Shown: positions 46,201 to 58,400, numbered from the stretch's first letter. The stretch is 64,000 bases of DNA from Apoderus coryli (GCA_911728435.2 OU452199.1:3234860-3298859), one strand, 5' to 3'. A program made the numbers and translations. The notes: generated by a model not told the origin, from the letters alone.

Positions 46201-49200
46201 TGTATACTACCACCCGCTTTCATACTGCCACTTTTACACAAGCTGGTATAGCCTAACATAAAACAATGGCATTGTGTTATCAATTATTTAGCACATAGGC
46301 ATAAAAACCTTTAGAATTAGTTCTGTTACAATTGTAGACTATAACCTCATCACAATTAGCAAGTTTCCTTCTCGTATTATTAATGCTTAATATACATATA
46401 CCTACCTTTTAGTTTTCGATTCCATAATGCAATAATATTCGCAACGTTTTACTGTGGAGGTCGTGGGTAAAAAAATATTCGCAACTATAACTTATAAATT
46501 ATTATTTTATATGTAGCAATAAAAATTGCTGTTATAAACGAGCTTGTTTTTGCTTTTTATCTAGTAACACATTCAGTTGTTTATATTATTCAGAGCACTA
46601 GCTTATGGCGCCAAAATATTCAAACAGCAAAAACAAAGCGAAATGCACGCCACCGATCCGCGACGGCCACCCACGGAAACACGACCCAAGGGCGAACGTT
46701 CCCATTGGCTCGGTATAAAAGGAAATTAACGTATGCTCATTTGGTTTGACATTTTAAATTATATACCAACAAGTGACAGGAACAAAAGGGGCTACCAGGC
46801 GCAATAACACCACTTAGTTTCCACTTATTAAGCCTTTCGATTCATATGGGAATAATGTATAGTGATTTGTATATTCTCAACAATAGTATGCCCCTATTTA
46901 AACAGTTGATGATTGCCAAATTGTGTTGAATGAATATTTAATAAAATTTAAAACATATTCCATCTCCAAGATCGTCGAACGTATCTTATTTGACCAGATA
47001 AAAGTGTATGTTGAAAATCATTGTCTTCTGCTTAGTACTCAGTCCGGTTTTCGATCTAACTATAGCTGTTGTACGGCCTTGCTTAAGATAACAGATGATA
47101 TTTTTAGGGCGGTGGATAGTGGACAGTTGGCGGCTCTGGTGCTTCTGGATTATTCGAAGGCATTCCATCGCCTCAACCATGATTTGTTGATGGTGATCCT
47201 TGAGTACTTGGGCTTTGGCGGATGTGCTAGGGGATTGATTCAGTGCTATATATCGGGTAGGAGGCAGGTTGTGGTCCTCGAGGGGGGAAGAGTATCACAA
47301 GAAAAAAGTCTCTTAGCAGGGGTGCCTCAAGGCTCTATACTTGCCCCAATTTTATACTGCCTCTATACATCACAACTTATCTGCAGTGTTAAGCATTCTT
47401 CAGCTCATTTATATGCAGATGCTACTCAATTGTATGCGTGTTTCGATCCTCAACAACTGCAGCCGGCCGTTAACCTGTTTAATGGTGATATTAATAATCT
47501 GGTTAAAGCTTCGAATGGGCACTGTTTAGAGATTAACAAGGACAAGACCAAGGTCTTGGTCCGAATCAAATAAGAAGCCGTTACAGAGATCTAGTTTCAA
47601 TAAGGGTTGATAATTTGCGGATGGAGAATGTGCCTGTATAAAAAAAGCGTTTTACAATTTAAAACTCTTGTACAGTAATAGAAAAACTCTCACAACGGCT
47701 TTAAGAAAACAATTATGTGACTCCTTGGTCTTGTCGCATTTTAACTTTTGTGACGCTGTCTATGGTCCTTGTCTTGTTGGCTTTGATCAGCGTCGAATTC
47801 AGCTGATGCAAAATTCTTGTATTGGATTAATCGCGGGATTGAGAGGCAGGGAACGTGGGGTCAGCGCTAAGTTGAAGGAGCTTCAATGGCTAAATATGAA
47901 TGAAAGACGGTTGTTGCATGCATTGGTTTTATATAACAAAGTAATAAATAAGAAGATACCGGATTACCTTTACAATAAAATGCAATTCAGGGGTGACAAT
48001 ATTATTATAAACTTGAGACATAAAATGGCGATAACTCCACCTGCTCACCGCACTGCTATATTTGAACGCTCGTTTTCCTATAATGTCGCAAAACTATACA
48101 ATAAGTAACAACAATTGCGATTTACCGGGGTTTATCTCAAGGCAATGATTCCTGGATGCACCAATCAAACGTCCCAAATCCTCGTCGAACTGGTGCTTGG
48201 TTTCATCTATATCAGCAGGTAAAAATGACATATAGAGCTGGGTGTCGTCGGCATAAAGATGAGCCGAGCAGTGCCTCAAGGACTTCAGGAGGTGCGACGT
48301 ATAAATTGAAAATAAAATCGGACCAAGAATGGAGCCCTGTGGCACACCAGTGCTTAATATTCCGGACCCAGAAACCGCCTTACCCAAAACGACAACCTGA
48401 CTTCTGTCCTTTAAATACGTCCCGAGCAAAGAAACAGCAGAATCCCCGAACCCCAGGTAACCCACAATGGCCAGCAACAAACCATGATCGATGCGGTCAA
48501 ACGCCTTTGTATAATCTAGTAGTAGTAAGCCCGTTAACCGACGCTGATCCGCCGCCGTCAATGTATCATCCAGTATTTTAAGTAGTGCCGTGGAGCAGCT
48601 GTGACCCCGACGAAATCCCGACTGGACCTCCGGCAACAACCCATGCTCATCCAGATATTTCTTCATCTGACTGCACATTACTCTTTCAATGACCTTTGAG
48701 AGTGTTGGGAGTATACTAATCGGTCGAAGATCTTTTAGTGTTGAAGGTTTTTTAGTTTTAGGGATCGGTATAACGTTAGCTTGTTTCCAGCATGTTGGAA
48801 AATTCCTCGTTTCTATACAGTAATTAACCAAATGTAGTATAAAAGGTGTAATAAATGGGCAACTACGTACTAGCATATCGATACTGATCTTATCACTGCC
48901 AACAGCATCCGATTTAATCCCCAATAACGCATCAATTATATCTCCATGATCCACCATTGTGAATTCAAAGTTAATATCAGCCCTAAGTTTGTTAGTCAAA
49001 TAAAAATTCATGGTCTCTGGGTCTGGATTGCTGGAGGGGGTGGAAATAAAAAAGTTATTAATATTTTCAACATTATGAAGGGAAGACGGTATTGTTATAT
49101 TATCTTTTGCATAAACATTTAGGTCACGTAATAACTTCCAATTTTGTTTAGAGGTATTTTCTCGAATTTTGGTTTCTAAGTACTGTTTTTTAACTCTATT

Positions 49201-52005
49201 TACTTCAGACGACACTAGATTTCTTAGCCTCTTGTAGGCCTCCCAGTTTTCTGGTGATCGATTTCCTTTATATTTCATCAACGCTTTTTGTCTTTGTTTT
49301 TTTAGAATTTTAATATTTTCAGAGAGCCAAGGGGCTTTCTTTTTAGATATTTTAATGGTTTTTATTGGAGCATATCGATCGAAAACTTCCAAAAGGTATC
49401 GATTGAATAGCTCAACCTTAGCATTGATTTCATTAACATAAAATAGGTCAGCAAAAGGCATATTAATAAGATCGTTGTAAAAACGATCTTGGTTAAAACT
49501 ACCGAAATCCCTAAAAGTATAAAAAAACGGTTTAGGTTTTGTCAGCAGAGTCTTAAAAGTGCACTCAACCGGTAAATGATCAGAAAAATCTATGCCATGA
49601 TCCACTCGAACTGTCGACACATATCTATTGTCAGAACATACAATTATATCTAGAAGCGATGCAGTATTCACTCCATGCCTGGTAGGCTCATCAACAACCT
49701 GTGTCAAGCTGTAATCATTAAGTAAGGAGAGAAACCGTTGTGTAGAAATACATTGCAGATCCATCAGATTGATATTAAAGTCCCCCATACAAATAAACTG
49801 ATTAGAATCTATCAAATTTCTCGAGATATTCTCCTCAAACGATGAGAGAAACTCTACCATACCTGTTAATCCCGGAGGTCGATACAGCAGCCCCAAAATA
49901 GTTAAAATCTTATCTATCTTAAACCTAATCCAAATTTGTTCAGCATGATCAGCGTCGAGATCGAGAATCTCCGCACACTCAACCGAATCTCTCACATACA
50001 ATAGCACCCCCCCGCCCCGGCACCGCACACGGTCATGTCTAATAATGTTATAACCACGAATTTGTATGTTATCGTATAGTTTTGCGACATTATAGGAAAA
50101 CGAGCGTTCAAATATAGCAGTGCGGTGAGCAGGTGGAGTTATCGCCATTTTATGTCTCAAGTTTATAATAATATTGTCACCCCTGAATTGCATTTTATTG
50201 TAAAGGTAATCCGGTATCTTCTTATTTATTACTTTGTTATATAAAACCAATGCATGCAACAACCGTCTTTCATTCATATTTAGCCATTGAAGCTCCTTCA
50301 ACTTAGCGCTGACCCCACGTTCCCTGCCTCTCAATCCCGCGATTAATCCAATACAAGAATTTTGCATCAGCTGAATTCGACGCTGATCAAAGCCAACAAG
50401 ACAAGGACCATAGACAGCGTCACAAAAGTTAAAATGCGACAAGACCAAGGAGTCACATAATTGTTGTTACTCGGCCCCCCTAGAGCCCGAGCTACATACT
50501 GCGAGGATTTCTCCCTAACGGTAGAGGGTTTTGCATTGAATTGTACAAGTACTGTGAAAGATCTGGGTCTGATGGTGGATGCTGAGTTGAGGTTCACCGA
50601 ACACGTAAGTGTCTGCATAAAAAAAGCGTTTTACAATTTGAAAATGATATATAGCCAGAGGAAGTTGCTGACTGCTGACTGCTCCGCTCAAAAAGTTATT
50701 ATGTGACAGCCTGGTCCTCTCGCATTTTAACTTCGGTGATGTTGTTTACGGCCCTTGTCTTAGTAGTATAGATAAGCGCAGGATTCAGCTTATGCAGAAT
50801 TCCTGCGTTCGCTTAATAACTGGACTTAGAGGAAGGGATCGGGGTGTTAGTGCAAAGATTACTGAGCTGGGGTGGCTTACAATGAATCAAAGACGCCATC
50901 TGCATGCTCTTGCTTGTTTCAATAAAATTATTTTTTCGAAAACGCCGGAGTATTTGTTCGGTAAGCTTAGATTTGGGGGGGCCGTGCATTCGATTGATAC
51001 TCGCAATGGTCGCATCATAACTCCGCCTATGCATAGCACAACTTTATTCGAAAGGTCATTTAGTTATACAATAGCTAAACTATACAATGCGTTGCCTGAT
51101 CGGGTGGCATGCTTGTCTGGACCAAGTTTCAAAACTGCTGCTAGAATTTTTATCGTTAATAATAACTACTGTATATAGCAAGTATATAGGTATAAGATTT
51201 TGGGTTTCTGTTGAGTGAATTAGAATGCACTTTTTTTTTTCTTTAGTTTATTCTGTTTTATTAAAATTAGTATCTAAGTTAGTTTCAATACTATGGTCGA
51301 AAATTAAAGATTAATAATTGCTAAATACTGTGTATAGGGTTAGGATTTGCGATTATTTGTTTTAGTTCTTTTTTGTGCGTGTATGTTTGTTGTTTTTGCT
51401 GTAATTATTATTGTTTTATATAAGAAATATTATAATAACTTATATGTTAATATGTAGGTTTAAAATTCGAAACAGGTTAAGCTAGGAGACCACGTCTCAA
51501 CTTCGCCTTTTGTGTTACATTTACAATTCACAATAAAGTCATTTATTATTATTATTATTATTAAGTTACCAAATAATTATAAAATTCTGAAGGGACTTGA
51601 ATTTAAGGTAAATGTTCGAGAACTTATCCTTCACTCTCAATTCTAATTGTTCTCTTATGTATTGTATTTAATCTTAATTTTATAGAACACACTCTATAGT
51701 CTATGATATGGAACGGTTAGCAACGTGTATTACGTTACTTTTCTTCTTACTTTTTTTTTTGATTACAGTAAGGTAATATAAGCTTTATAATTAAAGTAGG
51801 TTAAGCTAGGAGGCATAATGCCTGTTATAAATTTTTTAATTTGCAATAAAGACATTATTATTATTTTCCAGTGTATGGTAAAACAGTGCGTACTGTTGCG
51901 TACTCGACGTTGTCTGAAGAAAACGAAAAACCAAACGGTAAAGAAACTGTTACGTATGAGACACGTAAATTGAAGAATATGTTACTGAAACTTCAAAATT
52001 ACTAA
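40300..52005 (+). CDS. IFT70: TTC30 / IFT70, intraflagellar transport TPR protein, 651 aa
   Basis: Eleven exons: 40300-40356, 40478-40711, 40768-40935, 40990-41125, 41193-41357, 41465-41733, 41824-42020, 42077-42287, 44647-44822, 45234-45442, 51872-52005; all phases agree. The 651 residues match the family length (about 660). Diagnostic stretches include NDGDFTKTIYSL at the start, KFCADIIEKGIRDHPEL, DMPPRAEYELD, LQQNPFPPETFANLLLLYC, MAQAKIYWDLENYP and KSLEPYNKKLGTDTW. Tetratricopeptide repeats run through the whole protein. IFT70 is a core IFT-B subunit needed for cilium assembly and, in animals, for tubulin glutamylation (dyf-1/fleer). In insects its expected sites are sensory neurons and sperm. 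Exon 9 follows a 2.4 kb intron and exon 11 a 6.4 kb intron, both enlarged by transposons. Nothing in the protein looks damaged. Confidence 0.97.
42640..44390 (+). mobile_element. decayed non-LTR retrotransposon in intron 8 of IFT70
   Basis: Plus-strand segments read [53 protein letters not shown] and KDLGVHFSESVDF in three frames, with a stop at about 42854 and further frame breaks. The 3' tail (44175-44281) is the family member repeated at 15112-15210. The end is near the A-run at 44379-44389. It is in the sense orientation of IFT70. Confidence 0.87.
44391..44646. other. remaining intron 8 sequence before IFT70 exon 9
   Basis: This is not coding as far as I can see. It is less AT-rich than its surroundings, and the acceptor TTTATTTCAG ends at 44646. 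Confidence 0.5.
44823..45233. other. intron 9 of IFT70 with a GC-rich repeat-like block
   Basis: The block at about 44885-45000 is clearly richer in G and C than the rest and resembles inserted repeat sequence, possibly a SINE or LINE tail. I could not match it to anything else in the window. Confidence 0.4.
45521..46737. mobile_element. 1.2 kb element with 35 bp inverted ends containing CCAAT and TATA motifs
   Basis: A 35 bp sequence at 45521-45555 is repeated exactly in reverse complement at 46703-46737. In the inward direction it reads AGCATACGTTAATTTCC then the complement of TATAAAA and of the ATTGG box. The inside (about 1.15 kb) has no ORF and contains a short duplicated phrase ATTAATGTACATTAATCTTTG near 45830-45885. 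It could be a non-autonomous DNA transposon or an inverted duplication of a promoter. It lies in the last intron of IFT70. Confidence 0.6.
46955..48099 (+). pseudogene. non-LTR retrotransposon A, reverse transcriptase and C-terminal region
   Basis: Open segments at 46923-47573 (ISKIVERILFDQIKVY, LDYSKAFHRLNHD, AGVPQGSILAPILY) and 47668-48108 (KQLCDSLVLSHFNFCDAVYG, FERSFSYNVAKLY) are joined by a degraded stretch at 47574-47667. The catalytic box reads Y-A-D-A instead of Y-A-D-D, and the aspartate of KAFD is histidine. It is therefore inactive, 5'-truncated, and lies in intron 10 of IFT70. Its last 392 bases are repeated inverted at 50074-50465. Confidence 0.87.
47708..50465. repeat. 392 bp perfect inverted repeat around retrotransposon B
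   Basis: Arms 47708-48099 and 50074-50465 are reverse complements with no difference that I could find. Both encode the C-terminal part of element A. The sequence TTGTTGTTACT occurs near both ends of the region between them (complement at 48106-48116, and 50461-50471). Confidence 0.85.
48100..50073 (-). pseudogene. non-LTR retrotransposon B, endonuclease-RT part, inverted
   Basis: The minus-strand frame is open. It holds a 5'-truncated endonuclease (from GYNIIRHDRVRCRGGGVLLY to SDHLPVECTF), the linker, and a reverse transcriptase with LRPISILPTLSKVIE, LDYTKAFDRIDHG, TGVPQGS and Y-A-D-D. It ends near GKSQLLL. The continuation of the protein (LLGPPRARATYCED...) is on the plus strand from about 50461, so the element has been cut by an inversion. 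The long open frame 50448-48094 is a chance fusion with the inverted tail of element A. Confidence 0.85.
50466..51563 (+). pseudogene. non-LTR retrotransposon B, C-terminal part and 3' UTR
   Basis: Plus-strand readings TVKDLGLMVDAELRFTEHV, then QNSCVRLITGLRGRDRGVSAK and FERSFSYTIAKLYNALPDRV, are the C-terminal part of the same clade as element A. A stop at 51176-51178 is followed by a 3' UTR with GTTAAGCTAGGAGACC, a CAATAAAG motif and a (TTA)n tail at 51547-51563. Together with the inverted 48100-50073 piece it would make one element. A frame change lies near 50700. Confidence 0.85.
51564..51865 (+). repeat. second retrotransposon 3' tail abutting the last IFT70 exon
   Basis: The segment around 51800-51865 repeats the 3' end type of the preceding element: GGTTAAGCTAGGAGGC, then TTGCAATAAAGACATTATTA and an ATT-rich run. 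The run passes directly into TTTTCCAG at 51864-51871, the acceptor of IFT70 exon 11. The first part (51564-51780) is AT-rich and may be 3' UTR of the same tail. Confidence 0.7.
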
Positions 52006-52305
52006 CCTAAAATTAAAAAAAATTAGCATAGATAATGGCACAGTTGCCTCTAGCTCAAATTATTTATTTGAATTATTGAAGATAAATGTGATCACGGGCC
52101 TTCAATATAATTCTCCCTTACCTGTAAGTACTGGGATTCCGAAATTTGTCAGCTTGGAGAAGAGAGGAATGTTCGATGGCCGGGCGGATTTTTGGACGCG
52201 AGACATTCAGAAGAACGAGCAAGCAAATCGTGCGCAAATTCGAACATATTTTATGCAATTTCGTTCACTATTTATTTCTTATAATAATACTGCATGGTTT
52301 ATCAA

Positions 52306-52311
52306 AATAAA
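52306..52311 (+). terminator. polyadenylation signal of IFT70
   Basis: AATAAA lies 300 bases after the IFT70 stop (52003-52005). The opposing gene's signals lie at 52354-52364 on the other strand. Confidence 0.55.
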
Positions 52312-52353
52312 ACGCAAATATATTTAATGCTTGTAACACTAATATTCAAGTGT

Positions 52354-52364
52354 TTTATTTTATT
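52354..52364 (-). terminator. polyadenylation signals of CD98hc
   Basis: Two overlapping AATAAA hexamers on the minus strand (52359-52354 and 52364-52359), about 75 bases beyond the CD98hc stop (52438-52436). The transcripts of the two genes probably end within tens of bases of each other. Confidence 0.55.
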
Positions 52365-52435
52365 CGAGTCATGTTTACATTTGTTTTCAATTAATATCCA
52401 TTAATTCACCAAACTAATGAATGATTGCTACACTT

Positions 52436-55400
52436 TTATTCCTCAGCCTTCGGAGGTACATACGACAGTACTATTGCTGATTTAGGCGTAAGAGGTATTG
52501 CTGTGGCGTCATGTTTTTTACTGCAAAAATAAACAATTTAAAAATTATTAATTTAAAGAACAGCGAGTGCACCAATATCATACAAATCTCGCACATTTAA
52601 GGCTGTTTGGTCAGGGCCCAAAGGTATAAGAAATGGCTAATTATGCACTTATTTTTTAATCGTTTACTATTATTAATTTCTTTCTTTAACAAAACACAAA
52701 ATCAACTAGATTGAAGATGTATTATACGTTCTGTAGACGAAGGTATTGAAATTCTACTTTTATAAAAGCATAGAATGAACCTTCATCTTTACTGTGTTAA
52801 TCTGATAAAATTGTTCTTTCTTAATTTGAGCCACTAGTGTTTTCTTACTGAGTTTTCTGCAATGTTCTGTCAGTTCGACTACTGTATCATATCACTTGAA
52901 TCATCTGTGGTTGTTAAAAATGCAGCACAACCTGACGAATAGTATGCCCAGTTGTATAAACCCAGTCAGCCGCGGGCATGCCAACGAAAAAGAGAGCGAA
53001 ATCTAGTTGTGCGCTCGAAAAACAAAAGCGTCGTTGTTGTTTAAATTTTTGAATTTGACAAGTGTCAGAAAAATACTTAATTATTTTGGTTCTGTTAAAT
53101 TGTTCTTGATTTGTTATATTTATCATATTATTTCGTATTAGTTTTATTCGTTGTGTTAAATAACTTAAAATTTTCTACAGTGTCAACTATTTACTATTTA
53201 TATAATACAACACAAATTTCGTACATCCCGGGTGTTTTATTTCACGTAACGCGAACTTTAACGAATTTATTATCAGTGGTACTTTTTTTAATGTCGATCT
53301 GACAACACTGTTTGTTTCTCTTTACTACCAGTAGAGAGAGCCAAAGAGTGTAGCTGGTAGTAAAGAGAACCAAACAGTGTTGTCAGATCGACATTAGAAA
53401 AAGTAACACAGAGTATTCAAGTGATAAGAAACAGTACTCGAACTGACAGAACACACTATTGGCTCAAAGTAACTTTTAACAGTTTTCATTATGAAAGAAT
53501 AACAATTTTATCAGTGTAACACATTCACACTCAATACAACTACCAGCGCAGGTTTACTAGCAACAGGTTGCAACTTATAAAAGTGCACCAATTTCAGCTG
53601 CGGGAACAAAGGTAATATTCTGTAAGACTCTCCTGTCAATCTACAAAACCAGCTGATTTAACGACACTACGCTAATAAGCGCCACACGTTATTACAATAC
53701 GTTAACTACTCTAACCTCAATATCTCAATAATAACAACATGAACAGGTTAATTATATTCAATGTTGTATTGTTTTAATCGTAAATAACAAATCGGTCTTA
53801 ATTTACAAGATACCGCTAAAGGAATTAATTATTTTATAAATAGCAAATCAAAATAGTGCATATTATTAATAATAATATTCTTTATTGTCTAACAGGATAC
53901 AGACCCAATTACAAGACAATATAACTCAATAAATAAGCTACTACTAATAATAATAATAAACTAATTAATAATCCTACAAAACAAAATACACACACACATC
54001 AGATGTCCAGATTTTGCAGGAACCGAGACAATTCGGAAGATTCGAAGATCTTACAGGCTCATTGAAATAGTTAATTTCTTGACTAAATCCTTCTATGTTA
54101 CATGTTTGGCATGCTCGAAGTAGTGGTGCTTTGGATTCATAATTAGTGCGAAAAACAGGAACGTGAAATAGTCTGCTACTCCTCGCAGAGGGGCGCGATA
54201 TGTTAAAATTCAACCATCGGAGTAGGTTTGAACAGTCCACCAAGCTATTTATAATCTTAAACAGAAAGAGTTGTCCGGCATACACTCTGCCAGCAGCCAT
54301 CGAAACCATTTGAAAGCGATCGAGCAGTGCTCTATGATCGAATCCTCTACATGGGAATCTACCGTCAATTTTAAACGCTAAATATTTAAGGAATTTGCGC
54401 TGCATGTATTCAATGTGTCCTGCATGAGATTGGTAAATGGGAGACCATATTATAGATGCGTACTCAAGCTTAGATCTTACCAGAGCACAATACAAATTGG
54501 TTACACATTCAATATCACTAAAATCTTTGGTAACACGAAACAAAAAGCTAAGCATGCGTAGTGCATCTCGGGTAATACTTTGAATATGATAATTAAATGA
54601 CAATGCAGTGTCGACGTAAACTCCAAGATCCCTGACAACATCACAACACTCAAGCGCAGTGTCAAACTTACATTTATTAATATTTAAAGACAATTTATTA
54701 TAGTTACACCAATCTTCGAGCTTAGATAAGTGTCTCGAATTACACGATACAACTTCAGATCGTCTGCAAACATCAAATGGTTGCTTGTAAGTTCCTGGGA
54801 TATGTCATTAATGAAAATTGAAAATATTAATGGTACCAAACAGTTGCCCTGAGGTGCTCCACTGGTTCACACCCACCAGTGGAGCACCTCCGATTTATGA
54901 ACATTGTATTCGACATAGTGTTGTCGATCAGACAAGTAGTAGGCAAAAAACGTTAAAACAATACTTTTAACTAAAGTATCAACTAACTGGAGCTATATTC
55001 ATGATGTGATACTGAAAAAACCATAAGGATTTTATTAATAGAAGCTGGCTAATGGAAATAAAAATGTTCCCAAACTACTAGTAAACAAGTATCTGTAACC
55101 CATACGTAAAGACAAAATTGATCCGTAACACACTAAATCAATACTATCATCAAAACATTCAAGTCAACATTACTTAATCAAATATTTTCTAGTTTTCTTA
55201 ATTGGGGACTGATCCAATCAGTCCCGTTTAATTCTGTGTATAACATAACAAAAAGTTCTACTTACTTGACATCCATAAATGCAGTCTCATTGTAATTGTG
55301 ACTGTACAACTGTACCGTAACATCAAATGTTTGCGAAAGAGGTGGAACATCCGCTGGAATATTCATTACAATCCGACTATCTGTCGGATTTAGCGCTACT

Positions 55401-58400
55401 AATATTCCTGGATTGCCTGGAGTCTCCCTGCAACAGTAACATATTCGGAACGTGAATAGAATTACAGTCAAAACCATGAGTGAGCTTTGTTTTGTCCATT
55501 TGGAAAGATGTGTTATCAGTGCACGATTATGTAGGAAAAGGGAACAAAATCACTTAATACTTTACCTTTGCCTATGAAATCCAAAATTATGTAAGCACAA
55601 ACAAAAAAAATGAATAATTACTATTTTATTGTGATACCACAACAAAGGATATTTTTGAATAAATTGACTTACCGCAAGAAAACTAAAACTGTGTTATTCT
55701 GCACTCCAAAGATCCTGCAATCACCTCGCATTGCTGTTGGTGACTGTCGAATTTTTATCAGGTGCTCATTGACAGTACGATTGACTTCAACTAACGGAGT
55801 ACCAGGTAGTAAATACGTTACGATGTCCAAAACATCGTCTGATAGCGCTGTAGTATTTGCCTAGAAGAAAGATGCGTATAACCTCACTCAGCCACTGTAA
55901 ACTACGCTTAAACTTACCTTCCATAAAGGCCATTCTACATATTCTATGTTCAAAAAATACTTCAAACTATCGACAGTTTCCTTGACATTCAAAGTTGGTT
56001 TGGAGAATATGTGTTTTTGCACTGGTAAATCAACTAATAGACTCCCATTAAACCTATACGCTTCCACATTGTTTGATATATCATCAGTAATCTAAAACGC
56101 ACGATAACTTTATCAAATTTACAATAACTGGCAACGCTGTACTTACCATAAATGGTGCTTCCTGGCTCGCATTCGCCACTACTCGCCTCCATTCGGCCAA
56201 TAACTGCCCCACTCCAGATACATGCATCGTTTTCACATGCGCATAGAACGCGTAGTGAGTCATACCAACGCCAACATAGTTTGGATTAATTGGCTCATCT
56301 TCGTATTTGGTATCGACCAATAGATACGCGGCATTAATTAAACGAATACCAGCGGCACCAGCCGAGATTAAACGACGAATAACCGATGATAATTCAGCTG
56401 TGACGTTTGGATTTCGGAAGTTTAAGTGCGGTTTAGGGAAAGGGGAGTAATAGAATTGTTTGCGCAGCGCGGAGAACTTCCAGGAGGAGTTATCATATGG
56501 ACTGAGCTGTAATGAACATATTCGAAATAATATAATTTTACAAAGTTTATAACCAAATCAAAAATTTACCCAATTATTAGGAGGTAGAAATTCACCATTA
56601 GTCGATGAACTCTTACCACTTTGCCAGACATAGTAATCCAAAAATTCCTCAACACCAGTCTCGGACTTTTCAAACCATTTATCCGACATTGTCGGATCTA
56701 ATTCAACAATAACATTCAAGCTCTTATCGAGCTTGGCTTGCTTGATAAACTGTATCACGTCACTGGAATCGTCTAAATCAGCGTAGGCGTCTTGTTTTAA
56801 TGTCACTATGGCACCTTTGATGTGTTTGTCAATATGGGCTAAGGCGTCTTGATTGTTGTTCACTTTGTTGGTATTGTGATCGGATTTTACTTCTGCGATG
56901 GGTCCTTGTTGCCACCTAGCATTTTAAGGCATAAATATAAAACATCCACGATAGAGTGAAGTCAAAATGAAGTTTGAAACAAACATCCCCTGTACAGTCC
57001 CAACAGTAGAAGCTGTCGCTGTTGGTTCGTTGAGAAAAAGATTCAGTCTTTCAAAGCTTATCTACTGTATACAAAACTATAAAACCAACCCTCGTATAGC
57101 AGTAATTTTAGAGAATTATTGCGATAAATTAAAAAAGTTATAATTATTGATGAATTCTTACCAAGTTCTTGGTGGAGGCGGATTACATTTGGGTGCAGCA
57201 TAAATGATGAGTACAGCTCCAACTAGCATTGCTGCCCACAGTAACCAAAATGTGATAAATAAAAACCATCGTAAACGCATCCAGAATGGATCATTCGCAT
57301 ATTTCATCAGTTCCTCTTTGGTCAATCCGACGAATTCGGATTTTAAACCACCTAAAACAAATACAAAATTTCTATTGCAAAACTAGTTGCTTAAAGATAT
57401 TAGTACACGAGCTAAAAAGGAAGATAGACTGAGAAATTCTGCAAAAGGAAATGAAAGAAGACACACACTGTTCTCATTAAATTGAGACTCCACATAAAAT
57501 GGACTACTTTACAAATGTCATAAGGAAACCGTACAGAGTGTGTCGCCAAAGGATGTCTGACTTTTATTAGATGGGATGTGGTAGAGATGCTACAATTAAA
57601 TATAAAATAAACCACTTTACAACAATAATAAATAAAATAAATAAATAAATAGTTCTTTATTTCCAACAGGGTATAACAGGAAACATAATCACATTATATC
57701 CGTGTCTATATAAAAAACAAAAAAAAATATCTTTTCATACGAAAAATGAATGAATGAAAATTAAAAAGAGAAAAGAAAAAAGAAAAAACAGAATAAACCA
57801 TCAAAACATAATTCAATACAATAACATAAACTACAAATAAGGTATCTACTCTAATTCACCAAAACAAGCCCGACATTGTGGCAACAATATTCGCGAACGT
57901 GCTGTGGTTGATATCAAGCAAGTGCGATACTCTGTTAAAACCGTCACCAATATAGTGTACAGGAGACTGAAGCATTATGTTGGTACGACAAGGCTCCTCG
58001 TAAAATGTGAACCTAAGCCTGCCTGCCTGTCGTGGTATTAGAAAATTCAGTTTAGACAATAAATACTCACAGTCTGTTGAGCCATGCAACAGATTCCGTT
58101 GACGGGGGTCAGGCGAGTGCTGATCTGTTTGCGGCATATTTCCAGTCGGTTTATAACGATAAGAATGTGGATTTGATCGTCGGTGACCTTGATGAGGAGT
58201 TTGTGAGTGTTTCTGAGTACAGTGTCTCCGTCTCGGAGGTTTTCGATGTGCTCAGTAAAATGAATATAAGAAAGTCCGCGGGTCCGGATGGGATTCCTCC
58301 ATTGTTCCTAAATAAGTGTCGTTTCTCTCTAGCTATACCCCTTCAAATTGATTTCAACTTATCTCTTCGTTCGGGCCACTTTCCGGTTGCATGGAAGTCG

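Noticed and set aside
48094..50448. Single 784-codon minus-strand ORF as one retrotransposon protein
   Set aside because: Its first about 125 residues are the C-terminal part of another element placed before an endonuclease, the wrong order for any known ORF2. It is a chance in-frame fusion at an inversion or duplication junction.
52076..52327. Plus-strand ORF of 83 codons after IFT70
   Set aside because: It lies between the IFT70 stop and its AATAAA and has no known motif; best read as 3' UTR.
57204..57386. Plus-strand ORF opposite CD98hc exon 3
   Set aside because: Shadow of the transmembrane exon; the minus-strand frame has clear CD98hc sequence.
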